Part shown: positions 7,456-16,939 of the stretch, one piece after another | How the letters are laid out: each line of letters begins with the position of its first letter | How positions within the stretch are numbered: the stretch's first letter is position 1 | Source of the DNA: Bacteriovoracaceae bacterium | Lineage (GTDB): Bacteria; Bdellovibrionota; Bacteriovoracia; Bacteriovoracales; Bacteriovoracaceae | Length of the DNA: 35,442 bases | Direction: 5' to 3' | NCBI GenBank assembly: GCA_018675575.1 | Contig: JABGXW010000154.1 | Location: 1-35,442 of the forward strand | Translations under genes and position numbers: made by a program | Notes under the pieces: generated by a model | Databases searched by the model: none | Told to the model about the DNA's origin: nothing | Seen by the model: the letters and a program-made list of their open reading frames with translations, nothing else

Positions 7456-7824
7456 ATGAATTCAACTAACAGACGTACATTTCTTCGAGTAGCAGCTTTA
7501 TCTTTTATAACTGTTCCTCTGTTAAAATCACATAATGTATTTGCCGCAGTAGCTTGTCCTCAAGTACAACCAACTGATGCAAAAGTACTCAAAAAATTAT
7601 TAGATCCAGCAGGAAAAAAAGCAAAACAATTAAAGTTTGTTGTAAATGCTGTTGATGCTAAAGATAATAAAAAATATAAAGCTGGAAATACATGTGGAAA
7701 CTGTAAATTCTACAAGGCCAAAAAAGAAGTTGAAAACTACTCTACCTGTGCCATGGCCGGTAACAAATATGTTCCATCATGCGGCTGGTGTAAGTCTTAT
7801 AAATTAAATAAAAAGAAAGGCTAA
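7456..7824 (+). CDS. High-potential iron-sulfur protein (HiPIP), Tat-exported
   Basis: 122 aa. The N-terminus NRRTFLRVAALSFITVPLL is a twin-arginine signal, fitting a cofactor loaded in the cytoplasm before export. The C-terminal third has the HiPIP cluster pattern: Cys80 and Cys83 (CGNCKFY), Cys98 (STCAMAG) and Cys112 (GWCKSY), binding one [4Fe-4S] cluster; Cys109 is an extra cysteine just before it. HiPIPs are small periplasmic electron carriers between membrane complexes. A GAGGTATTAA ribosome site fits the start. It stands alone, ending in a strong GC hairpin. Confidence 0.9.
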   Translation: MNSTNRRTFLRVAALSFITVPLLKSHNVFAAVACPQVQPTDAKVLKKLLDPAGKKAKQLKFVVNAVDAKDNKKYKAGNTCGNCKFYKAKKEVENYSTCAMAGNKYVPSCGWCKSYKLNKKKG

Positions 7825-7834
7825 AAAAACAAAG

Positions 7835-7852
7835 CCCCCCTATACAGGGGGG
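7835..7852. terminator. Bidirectional terminator between HiPIP and flagellin genes
   Basis: CCCCCCT (7835-7841) and AGGGGGG (7846-7852) form a 7-bp stem with an ATAC loop between two convergent genes. On the minus strand the stem is followed by GCTTTGTTTTTTT, so it is a strong terminator for flagellin; on the plus strand the T content is weaker. Confidence 0.85.
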
Positions 7853-7888
7853 GTCCTATTTGCAATTTAGTAAAAATTAAACTAATTA

Positions 7889-8722
7889 TTAACCAATAAG
7901 TTTAAGAGCACTAGATCCTTGAGCATTCGCTTGCGCTAACACGGAAGTACCTGCATTTCCTAAGATTTGTGCCTTTGCTCTAAGAGCAGTTTCAGCTGCA
8001 TAATCAGTATCTCTTACACGAGAGTTAGCTGCACTAAGGTTTTCATTCGTTGTCTGTAAATTTTGTATTGTTGAGGTAAGTCTGTTTTGAACAGCACCTA
8101 ATTCAGCTCTTTGCCCTGACATAGTTTGAATTGCAACATCAAGTTTTTCTAAAGATCCTCTTGCATCCTCTTTATCAGCAACCGATAAATTTTCAATAGA
8201 TAACCCTGATAATGAAGTGTTAGACATTTGAGAATTGTAAGAAATCCTATCTTGAAATTGATCATTGTTGATACCAATTTGAAATTCATACTTGTCACCT
8301 TCACCAGTAAGAAGTTTCTTACCATTGAATTCAGTAACCTGAGAAATTCTTTGAATTTCTTGCTTAAGGTTTTGATACTCTAAGTTTGAGAATTGCCTTT
8401 CTGAATCACCAACTGTATCTGAAGAAGCTTGTACTGATAGTTCTCTAAGTCTCGTAAGAATATTAGAAACTTCGCTCATTCCACCCTCTGCAATTTGTAT
8501 CATAGAGATACCATCACCGGCGTTTCTTTCAGCTTGCTTAGTGCCACGAATAGCATTTTTCAACTTTTCAGAAATAGCTAATCCAGCTGCATCATCAGCT
8601 GATTTCACGATTCTTGAACCTGAAGAGAGTTTGCCTAGAGAGTCTTCTAGTTTTTGATTGTTCACACTCAGCATTCTCTGTGCTGTAAGTGAAGTTGCGT
8701 TTGTGTTAATACGTAAACCCAT
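7889..8722 (-). CDS. fliC: Flagellin
   Basis: 277 aa from the ATG at 8722. This start gives the canonical N-terminus MGLRINTNATSLTAQRML and has AAGGAGG just upstream; a longer frame back to 8800 would translate the leader region. The N-terminal D0/D1 part (SGSRIVKSADDAAGLAISEK) and C-terminal part (NRLTSTIQNL, ENLSAANSRVRDTDYAAET, ILGNAGTSVLAQAN) are intact, with almost no D2/D3 insert, as in Bdellovibrio-type flagellins. It polymerises into the filament. A sigma-28-like promoter is seen upstream and a strong terminator downstream, so it is monocistronic. Confidence 0.95.
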   Translation of the reverse strand: MGLRINTNATSLTAQRMLSVNNQKLEDSLGKLSSGSRIVKSADDAAGLAISEKLKNAIRGTKQAERNAGDGISMIQIAEGGMSEVSNILTRLRELSVQASSDTVGDSERQFSNLEYQNLKQEIQRISQVTEFNGKKLLTGEGDKYEFQIGINNDQFQDRISYNSQMSNTSLSGLSIENLSVADKEDARGSLEKLDVAIQTMSGQRAELGAVQNRLTSTIQNLQTTNENLSAANSRVRDTDYAAETALRAKAQILGNAGTSVLAQANAQGSSALKLIG

Positions 8723-8852
8723 CATTCCTCCTTGGATGACCGTTCCTTTCCTGGTACTCAACCCCTGACCTTGGTGGCTGACTAGCGTCCGTGCTAACAA
8801 TTAATTAAATTTTAATAGAACAAAATAATTCATATATCTTTGTTCATACAGC

Positions 8853-8879
8853 TTCTCGGAAGAAATTTGTAACACTTAA
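8853..8879 (-). promoter_or_regulatory. Candidate sigma-28 (FliA) promoter of flagellin
   Basis: On the minus strand TTAA (8879-8876), a 15-bp spacer and TCCGAGAA (8860-8853) resemble the FliA consensus TAAA-N15-GCCGATAA (3 of 4 and 6 of 8 positions). It would give a leader of about 120 nt before the flagellin ATG, which contains a GC-richer stretch (8726-8790). Confidence 0.45.
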
Positions 8880-9003
8880 GAAAAATTTTCCATATTATTA
8901 AATTATTTGTGTAATTAGATTCCCTGAGTATTTTAGTCTCGTAGCGGTCTGGAATATTAGAAGAATTTAATAATTTTTTCCGTATTAAGGACGATAAGAG
9001 TTT

Positions 9004-11316
9004 ATGGCAGATTCGAAACCTATTATATTCATTCAACCTCTTTCTAAAGCTCTTTCGCAATTGATTGGAGAAATTGAAGAAATTAAAAATTCGGAAAATC
9101 TTCAGATATTTGAAATGAATAGTTTTTTAGAAATAGATCAAGCATTTCCTGCACTTGGGTCTTCATTCACAATTGTAAGTTCACCAAAAAAATGTGCTAT
9201 TTTATTAACAACTCATAAAGCATACATAAAGAACAATAAATGTAAGATAATTCTTCTTAGTCCCAAACCAATTCCTAGTAAAATAATTAAGAGACTAGTA
9301 AAGCTTGGACTTACTGAATGTATTGTTGAACCTGTTCCTGCAAAAACATTATTTTATAAGGCAAAGATACATATAAAAGCAATTAATATTCTAAAAACGA
9401 CTACCAAAGAAAAAGATGCTGTTTTAACAAAGAGCAGGGATGAAATGAATTTAGGCGGTTTAGAAGAACAAAAGCTTAAGTCAATTGAACAACAAACCTT
9501 AGAAGTTAAACAAAAAAATATAAGGATCGAAATACCAAAGCGAGATCAAAACGTAGATAAAAATGATCCTAGGAATGTCGAACAAAATAAGATATCAGCT
9601 AAGATGTTAGAAGACCTCCGATCTATGAAAGACGAACTTAATATAGACGATTCGTTAGAAGCAGATTTTTCCAACGTAATTGAATCAAGTTCGACTGCTG
9701 ATAAGCTTGATGGTAATTTAGATGGAAAATCAAATTATAAAGAAGAAAAAGTCAGTGATATGTTTGGTAAAAACTCTGCTGCTGATAAGCTTGATGGTAA
9801 CTTAAATGGAAAATCAAATTATAAAGAAGAAAAAAGTAGTGATATGCTTGGTAAAAACTCTGCTGCTGATAAGCTTAGTAGTAACTTAATTGGAAAATCA
9901 AATTATAAAGAAGAAAAAATCAGTGATATGTTTGGTAAAAACTCTGCTGCTGATAAGCTTAGTAGTAACTTAATTCGAAAATCAAATTATAAAGAAGAAA
10001 AAATCAGTGATATGTTTGGTAAAAACTCTGCTGCTGATAATATAGATGGACAGATGTCAGGCAAAAGTTCCACTACAGATAAGAAAAAAGAGAATCCAAT
10101 AGATAAGCTTAGAAGAGAAAAACGAGAAGCTGAATCTAAAAGAAAAGAAGATCAACTTTTAAAAACTCATCGCAAAGCTGATTATACTAATCAAGAGGAA
10201 CAAGTTGAAAGAGAAGCTCTGAAAGCTGATTATACACAGCAATTAGAAACGCTAAAGCAGAAAGCAACAAAAGATGAGTTAGATGAACCAGATATAGAAG
10301 ATCTAGATACATTAAAGCTAGAAGTTGAAGAAATAGTTACAAAGTCTAAAGAATCAAGTGATCAACTTCCGATTATAGAAAAAGATATTGAAACTAAAGA
10401 AATTGAAAAGAATTCAAAAGAAAGAGAACCTATAGATAAAGAACACGAGAGTTATGCTGAAAAGGACAAATTAAATAATCAAGAAAATGATTTAGGATAC
10501 AGCTTAAAAAGTATCTCCAAAAATAATAATGGATGTGGAGATGAAACTCCAGAAGATTTATATAAAACAACGGGCAATATTAAATATTCAAAGGATGGAA
10601 AAAGAGGTGAACAGACTATAAGGTATGATCAGCTCAATAAAGAAAATGATGCTATTACCTCTGAAAAAGAAAGTAAAAAGTCAACTGGCACTATCGAAGA
10701 CAATACAGAGAGTACAAAAGAAACGATTATTAAGGAATATTCTCCAAAATCACAATTACAAAAGACAACAAATTCAGTAAGAGCTAGACATGAATCCATT
10801 ACCGAAGCGCCAAGAATAATAGAAGCGAAACCAAATGGTTTAGATAAATTAATAGATATTTACTCCCTATACTGTGATGAGACAAAAGATTTTAAAGATA
10901 TATACAAGCATATTTATAAATATCTTTGTCAAATAAGTCCTGCAAAAGTTATTTTTTCACAAAGTATATATAAGAAAGAAAAAGAATTTGTTTACTCATC
11001 TGGATTTACTGATCACGAAATGAAAGACCTTATCAATCTCAATAAAACGAAATGGAAAGAAATAGGATTACCTACTTGGCATAATGAAAGTTTCGAAACA
11101 GAAAAAAATAGCTTATTGTTTCCATATTACTCAGGAATCACTTCTTTAGGATACGTATATGTAGAGTTTACAGAACAGATAAAAAAAGAGCATGTAAAAC
11201 AGGTTGAAGTAACTTTAGAAGGAGCGAGGGGAATTTTTTTAGAGTACTTCGATAAAAATGACATCACAGAGAAAAAACGTCATTTAAGTTTAAACCCCTT
11301 TAAGAAGGTATCTTAA
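9004..11316 (+). CDS. Receiver-like / tandem-repeat / GAF-like signalling protein
   Basis: 770 aa, soluble. Residues 1-135 look like a degenerate receiver fold: alternating hydrophobic strands and the end segment GLTECIVEPVPAKTLFYKAK, which resembles receiver beta5-alpha5, but no clear acidic pocket or phospho-Asp. A very charged Lys/Glu-rich low-complexity middle (about 136-610) includes four 28-residue tandem repeats. Residues about 614-745 resemble a GAF domain (FKDIYKHIYKYLCQISPAKV, LLFPYYSGITSLGYVYVEF). The gene ends 3 bp before the HD-GYP-like gene, so the two are co-transcribed. Likely a non-enzymatic sensor/scaffold; family not recognised beyond these folds. Confidence 0.7.
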   Translation: MADSKPIIFIQPLSKALSQLIGEIEEIKNSENLQIFEMNSFLEIDQAFPALGSSFTIVSSPKKCAILLTTHKAYIKNNKCKIILLSPKPIPSKIIKRLVKLGLTECIVEPVPAKTLFYKAKIHIKAINILKTTTKEKDAVLTKSRDEMNLGGLEEQKLKSIEQQTLEVKQKNIRIEIPKRDQNVDKNDPRNVEQNKISAKMLEDLRSMKDELNIDDSLEADFSNVIESSSTADKLDGNLDGKSNYKEEKVSDMFGKNSAADKLDGNLNGKSNYKEEKSSDMLGKNSAADKLSSNLIGKSNYKEEKISDMFGKNSAADKLSSNLIRKSNYKEEKISDMFGKNSAADNIDGQMSGKSSTTDKKKENPIDKLRREKREAESKRKEDQLLKTHRKADYTNQEEQVEREALKADYTQQLETLKQKATKDELDEPDIEDLDTLKLEVEEIVTKSKESSDQLPIIEKDIETKEIEKNSKEREPIDKEHESYAEKDKLNNQENDLGYSLKSISKNNNGCGDETPEDLYKTTGNIKYSKDGKRGEQTIRYDQLNKENDAITSEKESKKSTGTIEDNTESTKETIIKEYSPKSQLQKTTNSVRARHESITEAPRIIEAKPNGLDKLIDIYSLYCDETKDFKDIYKHIYKYLCQISPAKVIFSQSIYKKEKEFVYSSGFTDHEMKDLINLNKTKWKEIGLPTWHNESFETEKNSLLFPYYSGITSLGYVYVEFTEQIKKEHVKQVEVTLEGARGIFLEYFDKNDITEKKRHLSLNPFKKVS
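9691..10062 (+). repeat. 84-bp in-frame tandem repeat (4 full copies plus part)
   Basis: Units begin at 9691, 9775, 9859 and 9943, and a partial unit at 10027. Each encodes 28 residues of the form SAADKL..NL.GKSNYKEEK then .SDMFGKN. Copies 3 and 4 differ by a single Gly-to-Arg change, which points to recent expansion. The unit is a multiple of three, so copy-number change would not break the frame. Confidence 0.95.
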
Positions 11317-11319
11317 GAT

Positions 11320-12336
11320 ATGGTTAATACCAGTTATTTTTACATTAAGAAAGAATTATTAGGAACGAAAAAAATTTTTCCTTTTCAAATCTTTATTTTT
11401 GATCCAAAAGACAATTCACATTCGTCTTTCTTAAAAGCAAACTCACCTTTTACAAAGTCTCAGTCAACACAATTATCTAATTGCCTTGTGCGCGGCTGCT
11501 CTATTGCAATATTAGATACTCAAAAGATAACATTCCACCTTTTTAATTCTCGTGTACAAGCTAGTTCTAATCAGAATAATAGTAATCCAAAAAATAATAA
11601 ATTAACTAAAAAAAATAATTTAGATACAACAAAATCTGAACAAAGTATTCAGATGAAAACGCCTTTCAAAAGTGATTTTACAAGAGAAGAGTTTGAAGTA
11701 GCATTACAAGATAATAATTACTCTCTACTAATTCAAAAGGCCGCAAAAGAGCTCAATGAGTTCAGCTTAACTGATTGTCAAACAACTAGTCTTGCTGTTC
11801 ATCTTTCAGATATGTTCCTAAACACAGACACAAAGCTAAACCGTGTTGTTACAGTAGCTTATTTCTTTGCAAAAGTATTAAATATGAATGACAAAACAAC
11901 TCTTGCTTCGTTAGTTTGTGCAGGCTTCCTTTCTCGAATAGGTATGATAAACATGCCTTTAAGGCTTAGTAGAATGGATGAATCCGAGTATACTGCTGAA
12001 GAAAAATCAGCCTATGAAAAATATCCTTATTTGTCACTACATCTATGTCAAAAAGCAGATATACACGTTACGACAGAATTACAAGACATGCTTTTAGATC
12101 ATCAGGAAAAACTATCCGGAAATGGATTTCCTAGTGCTAAATCCGGAGCACAGCTCTCACGACCATCATTAGTGATTGCGTTTGTCTCCTTTATCATCGA
12201 ACAGAATGACAAGGAATTGCCTTTACGTGAATTTATTAATCAGAATCATAATTTTTTAGTTCTTGAATTTGGCGATAAAATAGTTAATACTTTTTCAGAA
12301 ATGTTAAGAACATCAACTTTTAAAAAATCCGCTTAG
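11320..12336 (+). CDS. Degenerate HD-GYP-like domain protein
   Basis: 338 aa. Residues about 120-315 follow the HD-GYP helical order, ending in DHQEKLSGNGFPSAKSG, the counterpart of HHE..DGSGYP..L.G. The metal ligands are gone: the HD motif position reads CAGFLSRIGMINMP instead of LLHDIGKIGIP, and the HHE motif reads DHQ. So cyclic-di-GMP hydrolysis is unlikely; binding of a ligand or partner is possible. The N-terminal 110 residues are unrecognised, with an Asn/Lys-rich linker. It follows the receiver/GAF-like gene by 3 bp in the same operon. Confidence 0.72.
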   Translation: MVNTSYFYIKKELLGTKKIFPFQIFIFDPKDNSHSSFLKANSPFTKSQSTQLSNCLVRGCSIAILDTQKITFHLFNSRVQASSNQNNSNPKNNKLTKKNNLDTTKSEQSIQMKTPFKSDFTREEFEVALQDNNYSLLIQKAAKELNEFSLTDCQTTSLAVHLSDMFLNTDTKLNRVVTVAYFFAKVLNMNDKTTLASLVCAGFLSRIGMINMPLRLSRMDESEYTAEEKSAYEKYPYLSLHLCQKADIHVTTELQDMLLDHQEKLSGNGFPSAKSGAQLSRPSLVIAFVSFIIEQNDKELPLREFINQNHNFLVLEFGDKIVNTFSEMLRTSTFKKSA

Positions 12337-12361
12337 AGATACACAATTATATTCATGTTTT

Positions 12362-12587
12362 ACTCATACAAAAACAGAAAAGACGTATCAAGCATTACTT
12401 GTCATCTCTTGGCCGTATGAAACATATATAAAAATATCTTTTGCCATGCTTCAAGAAAGGACATAAACTAAATGATCCTAATGGTACAACAATCATATAT
12501 TTTCCAATTAGTTCAGATCGTAGGGAATTTATTCTTGAGATATGTTACACAAAGTCTCTTCAATTTTCTCAGAAGAAATCTGCATAA
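12362..12587 (+). pseudogene. Possible decayed or frameshifted reading frame
   Basis: In the 232-bp gap, one frame reads protein-like from 12362 (THTKTEKTYQALLVISWPYE) to a stop at 12464. The +1 frame then reads GHKLNDPNGTTIIYFPISSD and ends with a stop at 12585-12587. Neither piece has a good start codon, and the second overlaps the end of the convergent phosphoesterase gene. This may be a remnant with a frameshift near 12440-12465, or chance. Confidence 0.25.
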
Positions 12588-13693
12588 GGCCTATCATTTT
12601 TCCCTCTCCATGAATAAAGAGATGATTCAAAGTTATCTTTAAATGTATTAATATGTGCAAATGTAAGCTTTGTGCCTTGGCCCTTATTATCGAAGCCTAT
12701 ATAGTACATATCTGTCCACGTTCCAGTATTTAAAAAGGTTTCACCACCAGCATAGATTTTATAAAGCGGATTATGTGTATGACCCATTATTAAAAGTTTA
12801 GTATTTGGGTTTTCTTCAAAATACTCTTCTGTCATGGATTCATAATCTCTAAAAAGCTCTAATTCACTTATTGCATGGGCCATAACTTCTTTCAATTTAT
12901 GACCTTGCTTTAAAAATACGACAAAACGAACTAGGATAAAATAAAAACTATTTGCAAAAAGAAATCTTAATGTATAGAGGGTGTCATAAATCAATCCATT
13001 AATTAAAAATCGTTTTATGGGTCTCACTGCATTGATATGATCTCTCTGTTCTTTAAATTTATTAATGATCCTAACCACATAATATGAGCCCCAAGGAGGG
13101 AGAAAGTATCGCTTCCCCTCACTATCTTCTATTATTGATTCAGAGGGTTTGAATTTATTTGCAATTTCATATTCATGCCCATGTTTAATCACAATTCCTT
13201 TATGAGGCGTGTATTCACCATCTTCTGGTGAAATAATTTTAAACATTTTTTTGTTCTTTTCATCAAAAAAATTCATGATATGAGATCTTAATGAATCAAG
13301 AATGCACTCACCATCATGATTTCCAATTATATATATAATTTTTTTATTTTTAACTGATGTAAAATGATTAAGAGCTTCCATGACTTCAGGATGTGCAGAA
13401 GTAATCATTTTTAATTTATGTAATGAAGCTTCTTCACTCCAATATTCATCATCAAAAAAAGGAACAAATGGAACAGCTAATAGATCAAACAAATCTCCAT
13501 TAATAATTAGTTCAACCTCTCTTTGAGCGAACTCTCCGTTTGAAAAATATGTCAAAAAATCGACAAGTTCTTCATCATAGTGAAAATCTTCCAGGACATT
13601 GGGTTTTCCATCGACATGAGGTCCCGCACCAAGGTGCAAGTCAGACAGAACAAGAATTGTTTTATCAATTTTATTTCTTCGAAGGAACCTCAT
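12569..13693 (-). CDS. Calcineurin-like metallophosphoesterase
   Basis: 374 aa from the ATG at 13693, which has AAGG close upstream; a TTG at 13708 is the alternative. All five metal motifs are in order: LSDLHLG, INGDLFDL, IGNHDGE, IKHGHEYE and MGHTHNP, ending with LNTGTW. The pair of metals hydrolyses a phosphoester. The layout resembles UDP-2,3-diacylglucosamine hydrolase relatives, but the long inserted helical region (about 190-290) is different, so the substrate is open. The start overlaps the end of the upstream exported-protein gene, implying coupling. Confidence 0.88.
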   Translation of the reverse strand: MRFLRRNKIDKTILVLSDLHLGAGPHVDGKPNVLEDFHYDEELVDFLTYFSNGEFAQREVELIINGDLFDLLAVPFVPFFDDEYWSEEASLHKLKMITSAHPEVMEALNHFTSVKNKKIIYIIGNHDGECILDSLRSHIMNFFDEKNKKMFKIISPEDGEYTPHKGIVIKHGHEYEIANKFKPSESIIEDSEGKRYFLPPWGSYYVVRIINKFKEQRDHINAVRPIKRFLINGLIYDTLYTLRFLFANSFYFILVRFVVFLKQGHKLKEVMAHAISELELFRDYESMTEEYFEENPNTKLLIMGHTHNPLYKIYAGGETFLNTGTWTDMYYIGFDNKGQGTKLTFAHINTFKDNFESSLYSWRGKNDRPYADFF

Positions 13694-14054
13694 AAGACCT
13701 TTTTCCAAATGATAAGATTACTTCTTGAAAAGAAGGAACCATAGGAACAAAGTAGATATTATGACCCTTTGCTATTACGACTTCCACTGATTTAAATTCT
13801 CCGGGCCTAATATTTACATATTTTAGTACTTTACCTGATTCATTTCTAATTTTACCTATAACTTTTGTTAATGTTTTATTTTCAATAATGACTGATTGAT
13901 TCTTATGATAGTTCTTTGGAGATAATACTTTCACTCTATCTTCAAATAAATACACCATAAAAGCTTCAGCTTTCTCATATCCATGCAAACTCGAGAGATT
14001 TGAAAATAAAGATAGAATAAATATAATAGATAATTTCATAATATATTTTATCAT
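13671..14054 (-). CDS. Small exported protein of unknown function
   Basis: 127 aa. The N-terminus (MKLSIIFILSLFSNLSSLHG, from the sixth residue) is a signal peptide; a second ATG inside the signal is an alternative start. The mature part is beta-rich (RVKVLSP, QSVIIENKTLTKVIGKIRN, PGEFKSVEVV) with no cysteine. It overlaps the phosphoesterase gene by 23 bp and is probably co-expressed with it. Family not recognised. Confidence 0.6.
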   Translation of the reverse strand: MIKYIMKLSIIFILSLFSNLSSLHGYEKAEAFMVYLFEDRVKVLSPKNYHKNQSVIIENKTLTKVIGKIRNESGKVLKYVNIRPGEFKSVEVVIAKGHNIYFVPMVPSFQEVILSFGKRSYEVPSKK

Positions 14055-14173
14055 TTCTGTTAAATTCCTTCAGACAGCAATTATAGGTAAAAAATGCCCA
14101 AGAAACTGTACTATTTTGCTCCTCTTATAGATATTTTAAGCAGGGGTCGATAAGTATGACCAGAGGAACTTAT

Positions 14174-14722
14174 ATGATAAATTTATTTAAAAAATCAAAT
14201 ACCGAATCAGCAAAAGAAGAAATTAATATTTTTAAGTCAAAAGAAGACTTTATGTTTACTTTTTTTAATAAAGGCCACCATAGCTGGATTCTTAAAGAGA
14301 TGTCTTATATGAGGGCCTTTGAGACCATATTTTGCACATTAGACTTCGAAACAATTAAGCAGATATGGAGTCCCAGACATATAGCTTTTATTAAAGCACA
14401 AGGATCACTGAGTTGTGCAATTGATTCAGAAGAACATTTAAGCTTTATTCTTTGCTACCCAGAGCTATTACAATTATTAAGATCAGGTTCTCCAGATATA
14501 GGTATCGCAGTATTATTTCATGAGCTAGGACATCTCTATCATCGTCATAACCAAAAAAGTATAGAGACACTCCAAGCACAATTTGAAGCAGATGAATTTG
14601 CTTTATTCCATGGATTTGGAGAAGATATTATTTCTGTTATTAATGACTATCGTCATTTAGAAGATAACAGAAAAAGAATTCAAAATATTCAATTTAAAAT
14701 ACAAAATAATGTCATCGTTTAA
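14174..14722 (+). CDS. HExxH zinc metallopeptidase-like protein
   Basis: 182 aa from the ATG at 14174, chosen because GAGG lies 7-8 nt upstream of it rather than of the in-frame ATG at 14156. HELGH (116-120) followed by FEADEFAL (about 137-144) matches the gluzincin pattern HExxH...ExxxD, with Glu138 as likely third zinc ligand. No membrane helix or signal peptide is seen, unlike HtpX/M48 enzymes, so it acts in the cytoplasm. It faces the exported-protein gene. Confidence 0.72.
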   Translation: MINLFKKSNTESAKEEINIFKSKEDFMFTFFNKGHHSWILKEMSYMRAFETIFCTLDFETIKQIWSPRHIAFIKAQGSLSCAIDSEEHLSFILCYPELLQLLRSGSPDIGIAVLFHELGHLYHRHNQKSIETLQAQFEADEFALFHGFGEDIISVINDYRHLEDNRKRIQNIQFKIQNNVIV

Positions 14723-14865
14723 GTTATCTTTTGATAATATCAACTTTTAAAGATTCTATGCAAATGGAAAATAAAGATCTTTTCAATATTTCATATCATA
14801 TTGTTGAAACCTATACCATTAATTGTAATTGAATAATTCTCATAAATATTCGCTTTATTACGACA

Positions 14866-16872
14866 CTAAATCATCATACGAATTTCATTCAATTCTTTGA
14901 TCTCATCTCGTATATTAGCAGCCTCTTCGAACCGAAGCTCCTTTGCAGCAAGCTTCATTTCCTTCTTTAATTCAAGAACTCTTTTATCAACTTCTGTCGG
15001 TGTCATTATGGTCATTACTTTCTTTGTTTTATTACCGGATGATTTTCTAGCGCCTCTAAGTGTTTCTATAACGCCTCCTGATACCTTTTTCTGTATAGTT
15101 TTAGGTTCTATACCATTTTTACGATTAAAGTCCGTTTGTATCTTTCTTCTTCTTGTCGTTTCATGAATTGCTTTTTTCATGCTCTTGGTTTCTTTATAGG
15201 CGTAAAGAATGACTCGGCCATTCGAATTTCGAGCGGCCCTACCTATGGTTTGGATTAAGGAGCGCGAGGAACGTAAAAAGCCTTCCTTATCCGCATCTAA
15301 TATTCCCACTAATGCTACCTCTGGAATATCTAAGCCCTCTCTTAAAAGATTAATTCCAACCAAGATATCAAACTCTCCTAACCTTAAACTCTGTATTATT
15401 TCCATCCTAGTTAAGGTGTCAATATCTGAATGTAGATATTCTATTTTCATGCCGATGGATTTGTAATAACTTGTTAATTCTTCTGCTAATTTTTTAGTTA
15501 GAGTTGTAATGAGAACTTTAAAACCTGCTTTAATTGCTTTTTTACATTCAATTAAAAGATCATCTACCTGGGTACTTGCATCCTTGACTTCAATTACAGG
15601 ATCTAACAATCCTGTCGGTCTTATAATTTGCTCTACATATTCACCTTTACAGTTTTCAAGTTCATAGTCCGCTGGAGTTGCGGAGACATAAAGTATCTGA
15701 TCTATTTTGGCTTCAAACTCTGTAAACTCTAAAGGCCGATTGTCTAACGCCGATGGTAATCTAAAACCAAAATCGACAAGATTTGTTTTTCTTGCTCTGT
15801 CACCTCTATACATTCCTCCAACTTGAGGAATAGTCATATGAGATTCATCAACAATCATTAAAAAATCTTTCTTAAAAAAATCAATTAAAGTAGGAGGTGG
15901 TTCTCCCTCTTTCGAACCTGTAAGATGTCTAGAGTAATTTTCAATACCAGAGCAAAATCCCATCTCTTCCATCATTTCTAAATCGAATTGTGTTCTTTGA
16001 TTAAGTCTTTGTTCCTCAACTAATTTTTCTTCTTTTTTCAGTATCGCTAATCTATCTCTTAATTCTTCTCGAATTGTCACAATAGCATTATCCATTTTTT
16101 GTTCTGAAACAACATAGTGAGATTTTGGGTATATGGTGGTTTTTGGTAAAGCATGTAGGATCTTGCCTCTTAAAGGGTCGACTAATGATAGAGATTCAAT
16201 TACATCATCAAAAAACTCAATTCTGACCACCTGGCTATCTTCATACGATGGAAAGACTTCTACAAGATCTCCTCTTACTCTAAATGTTCCCCTCGAAAAA
16301 TCCGTATCGTTTCTTGTAAACTGCATAGCAATTAATTCTTTCAATAATTTATCTCTGTCTAATTGATCATTTACATATAAGGTACATGTTTGATTTTTAT
16401 ATTCATCTGGTGAACCAATTCCATAAATGCAACTGACAGAGGATATAACGATAACATCATCTCTTTCATGTAAAGATCTAGTCGCCGAATGTCTTAACTT
16501 ATCTATTTCATCATTTATTGAAGCATCTTTTTCGATAAACGTATCTGATCCAGCAACATAGGCCTCTGGTTGGTAGTAGTCATAATAAGAAACAAAATAT
16601 TCAACTGCATTATCAGGGAAAAACTCTTTAAATTCAGCATAAAGCTGTGCTGCAAGAGTTTTATTATGAGCAAGAATGAGTGTCCTTTTACCAAGCTGTT
16701 GAATTGTATGCGCCATTGTAAAGGTCTTGCCAGATCCAGTTACACCTAACAATGTCTGATGTTTTTCTCCTGATTTAAAGGCATTTACTAGTTCTTTTAT
16801 CGCTTGGGGCTGATCTCCTGCAGGCCGAAAAGGAGAAACAATTTTGAAGGAATCTGTATTTGAGTCTGACAT
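14866..16872 (-). CDS. uvrB: UvrABC system protein B (UvrB)
   Basis: 668 aa from the ATG at 16872, close to E. coli UvrB (673 aa). Walker A GVTGSGKT (43-50), the beta-hairpin [20 protein letters not shown], the DEAD-like DESH box, SATPADYE, helicase motif [11 protein letters not shown] and the C-terminal UVR domain ([16 protein letters not shown]) are all there. UvrB loads onto damaged DNA with UvrA and positions UvrC for incision. The longer frame back to 16902 is rejected because it would run through the carD terminator stem. Confidence 0.98.
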   Translation of the reverse strand: MSDSNTDSFKIVSPFRPAGDQPQAIKELVNAFKSGEKHQTLLGVTGSGKTFTMAHTIQQLGKRTLILAHNKTLAAQLYAEFKEFFPDNAVEYFVSYYDYYQPEAYVAGSDTFIEKDASINDEIDKLRHSATRSLHERDDVIVISSVSCIYGIGSPDEYKNQTCTLYVNDQLDRDKLLKELIAMQFTRNDTDFSRGTFRVRGDLVEVFPSYEDSQVVRIEFFDDVIESLSLVDPLRGKILHALPKTTIYPKSHYVVSEQKMDNAIVTIREELRDRLAILKKEEKLVEEQRLNQRTQFDLEMMEEMGFCSGIENYSRHLTGSKEGEPPPTLIDFFKKDFLMIVDESHMTIPQVGGMYRGDRARKTNLVDFGFRLPSALDNRPLEFTEFEAKIDQILYVSATPADYELENCKGEYVEQIIRPTGLLDPVIEVKDASTQVDDLLIECKKAIKAGFKVLITTLTKKLAEELTSYYKSIGMKIEYLHSDIDTLTRMEIIQSLRLGEFDILVGINLLREGLDIPEVALVGILDADKEGFLRSSRSLIQTIGRAARNSNGRVILYAYKETKSMKKAIHETTRRRKIQTDFNRKNGIEPKTIQKKVSGGVIETLRGARKSSGNKTKKVMTIMTPTEVDKRVLELKKEMKLAAKELRFEEAANIRDEIKELNEIRMMI

Positions 16873-16895
16873 GTAATTACCATAACAAATAAAAA

Positions 16896-16914
16896 AGGCC
16901 ACGATAAGTGGCCT
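16896..16914 (-). terminator. Intrinsic terminator of carD
   Basis: AGGCCAC (16896-16902) and GTGGCCT (16908-16914) make a 7-bp stem with a GATAA loop. On the minus strand it is followed by TTTTTT. It lies between the carD stop and the uvrB start. Confidence 0.9.
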
Positions 16915-16939
16915 CTTGTATAAATTTATTTAAATATTT

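Noticed and set aside
8723-8800. Longer flagellin start at 8800
   Set aside because: The extra N-terminus is unlike any flagellin and the strong ribosome site is just before 8722.
8830-9060. Minus-strand open frame of 76 codons upstream of flagellin
   Set aside because: Covers the flagellin promoter region and the divergent start; no protein-like pattern or ribosome site.
14723-14865. Gap between the peptidase and uvrB genes
   Set aside because: AT-rich with no clear terminator, promoter or reading frame.
16873-16902. Longer uvrB start at 16902
   Set aside because: It would overlap the carD terminator stem, and the extra residues are not part of the family.
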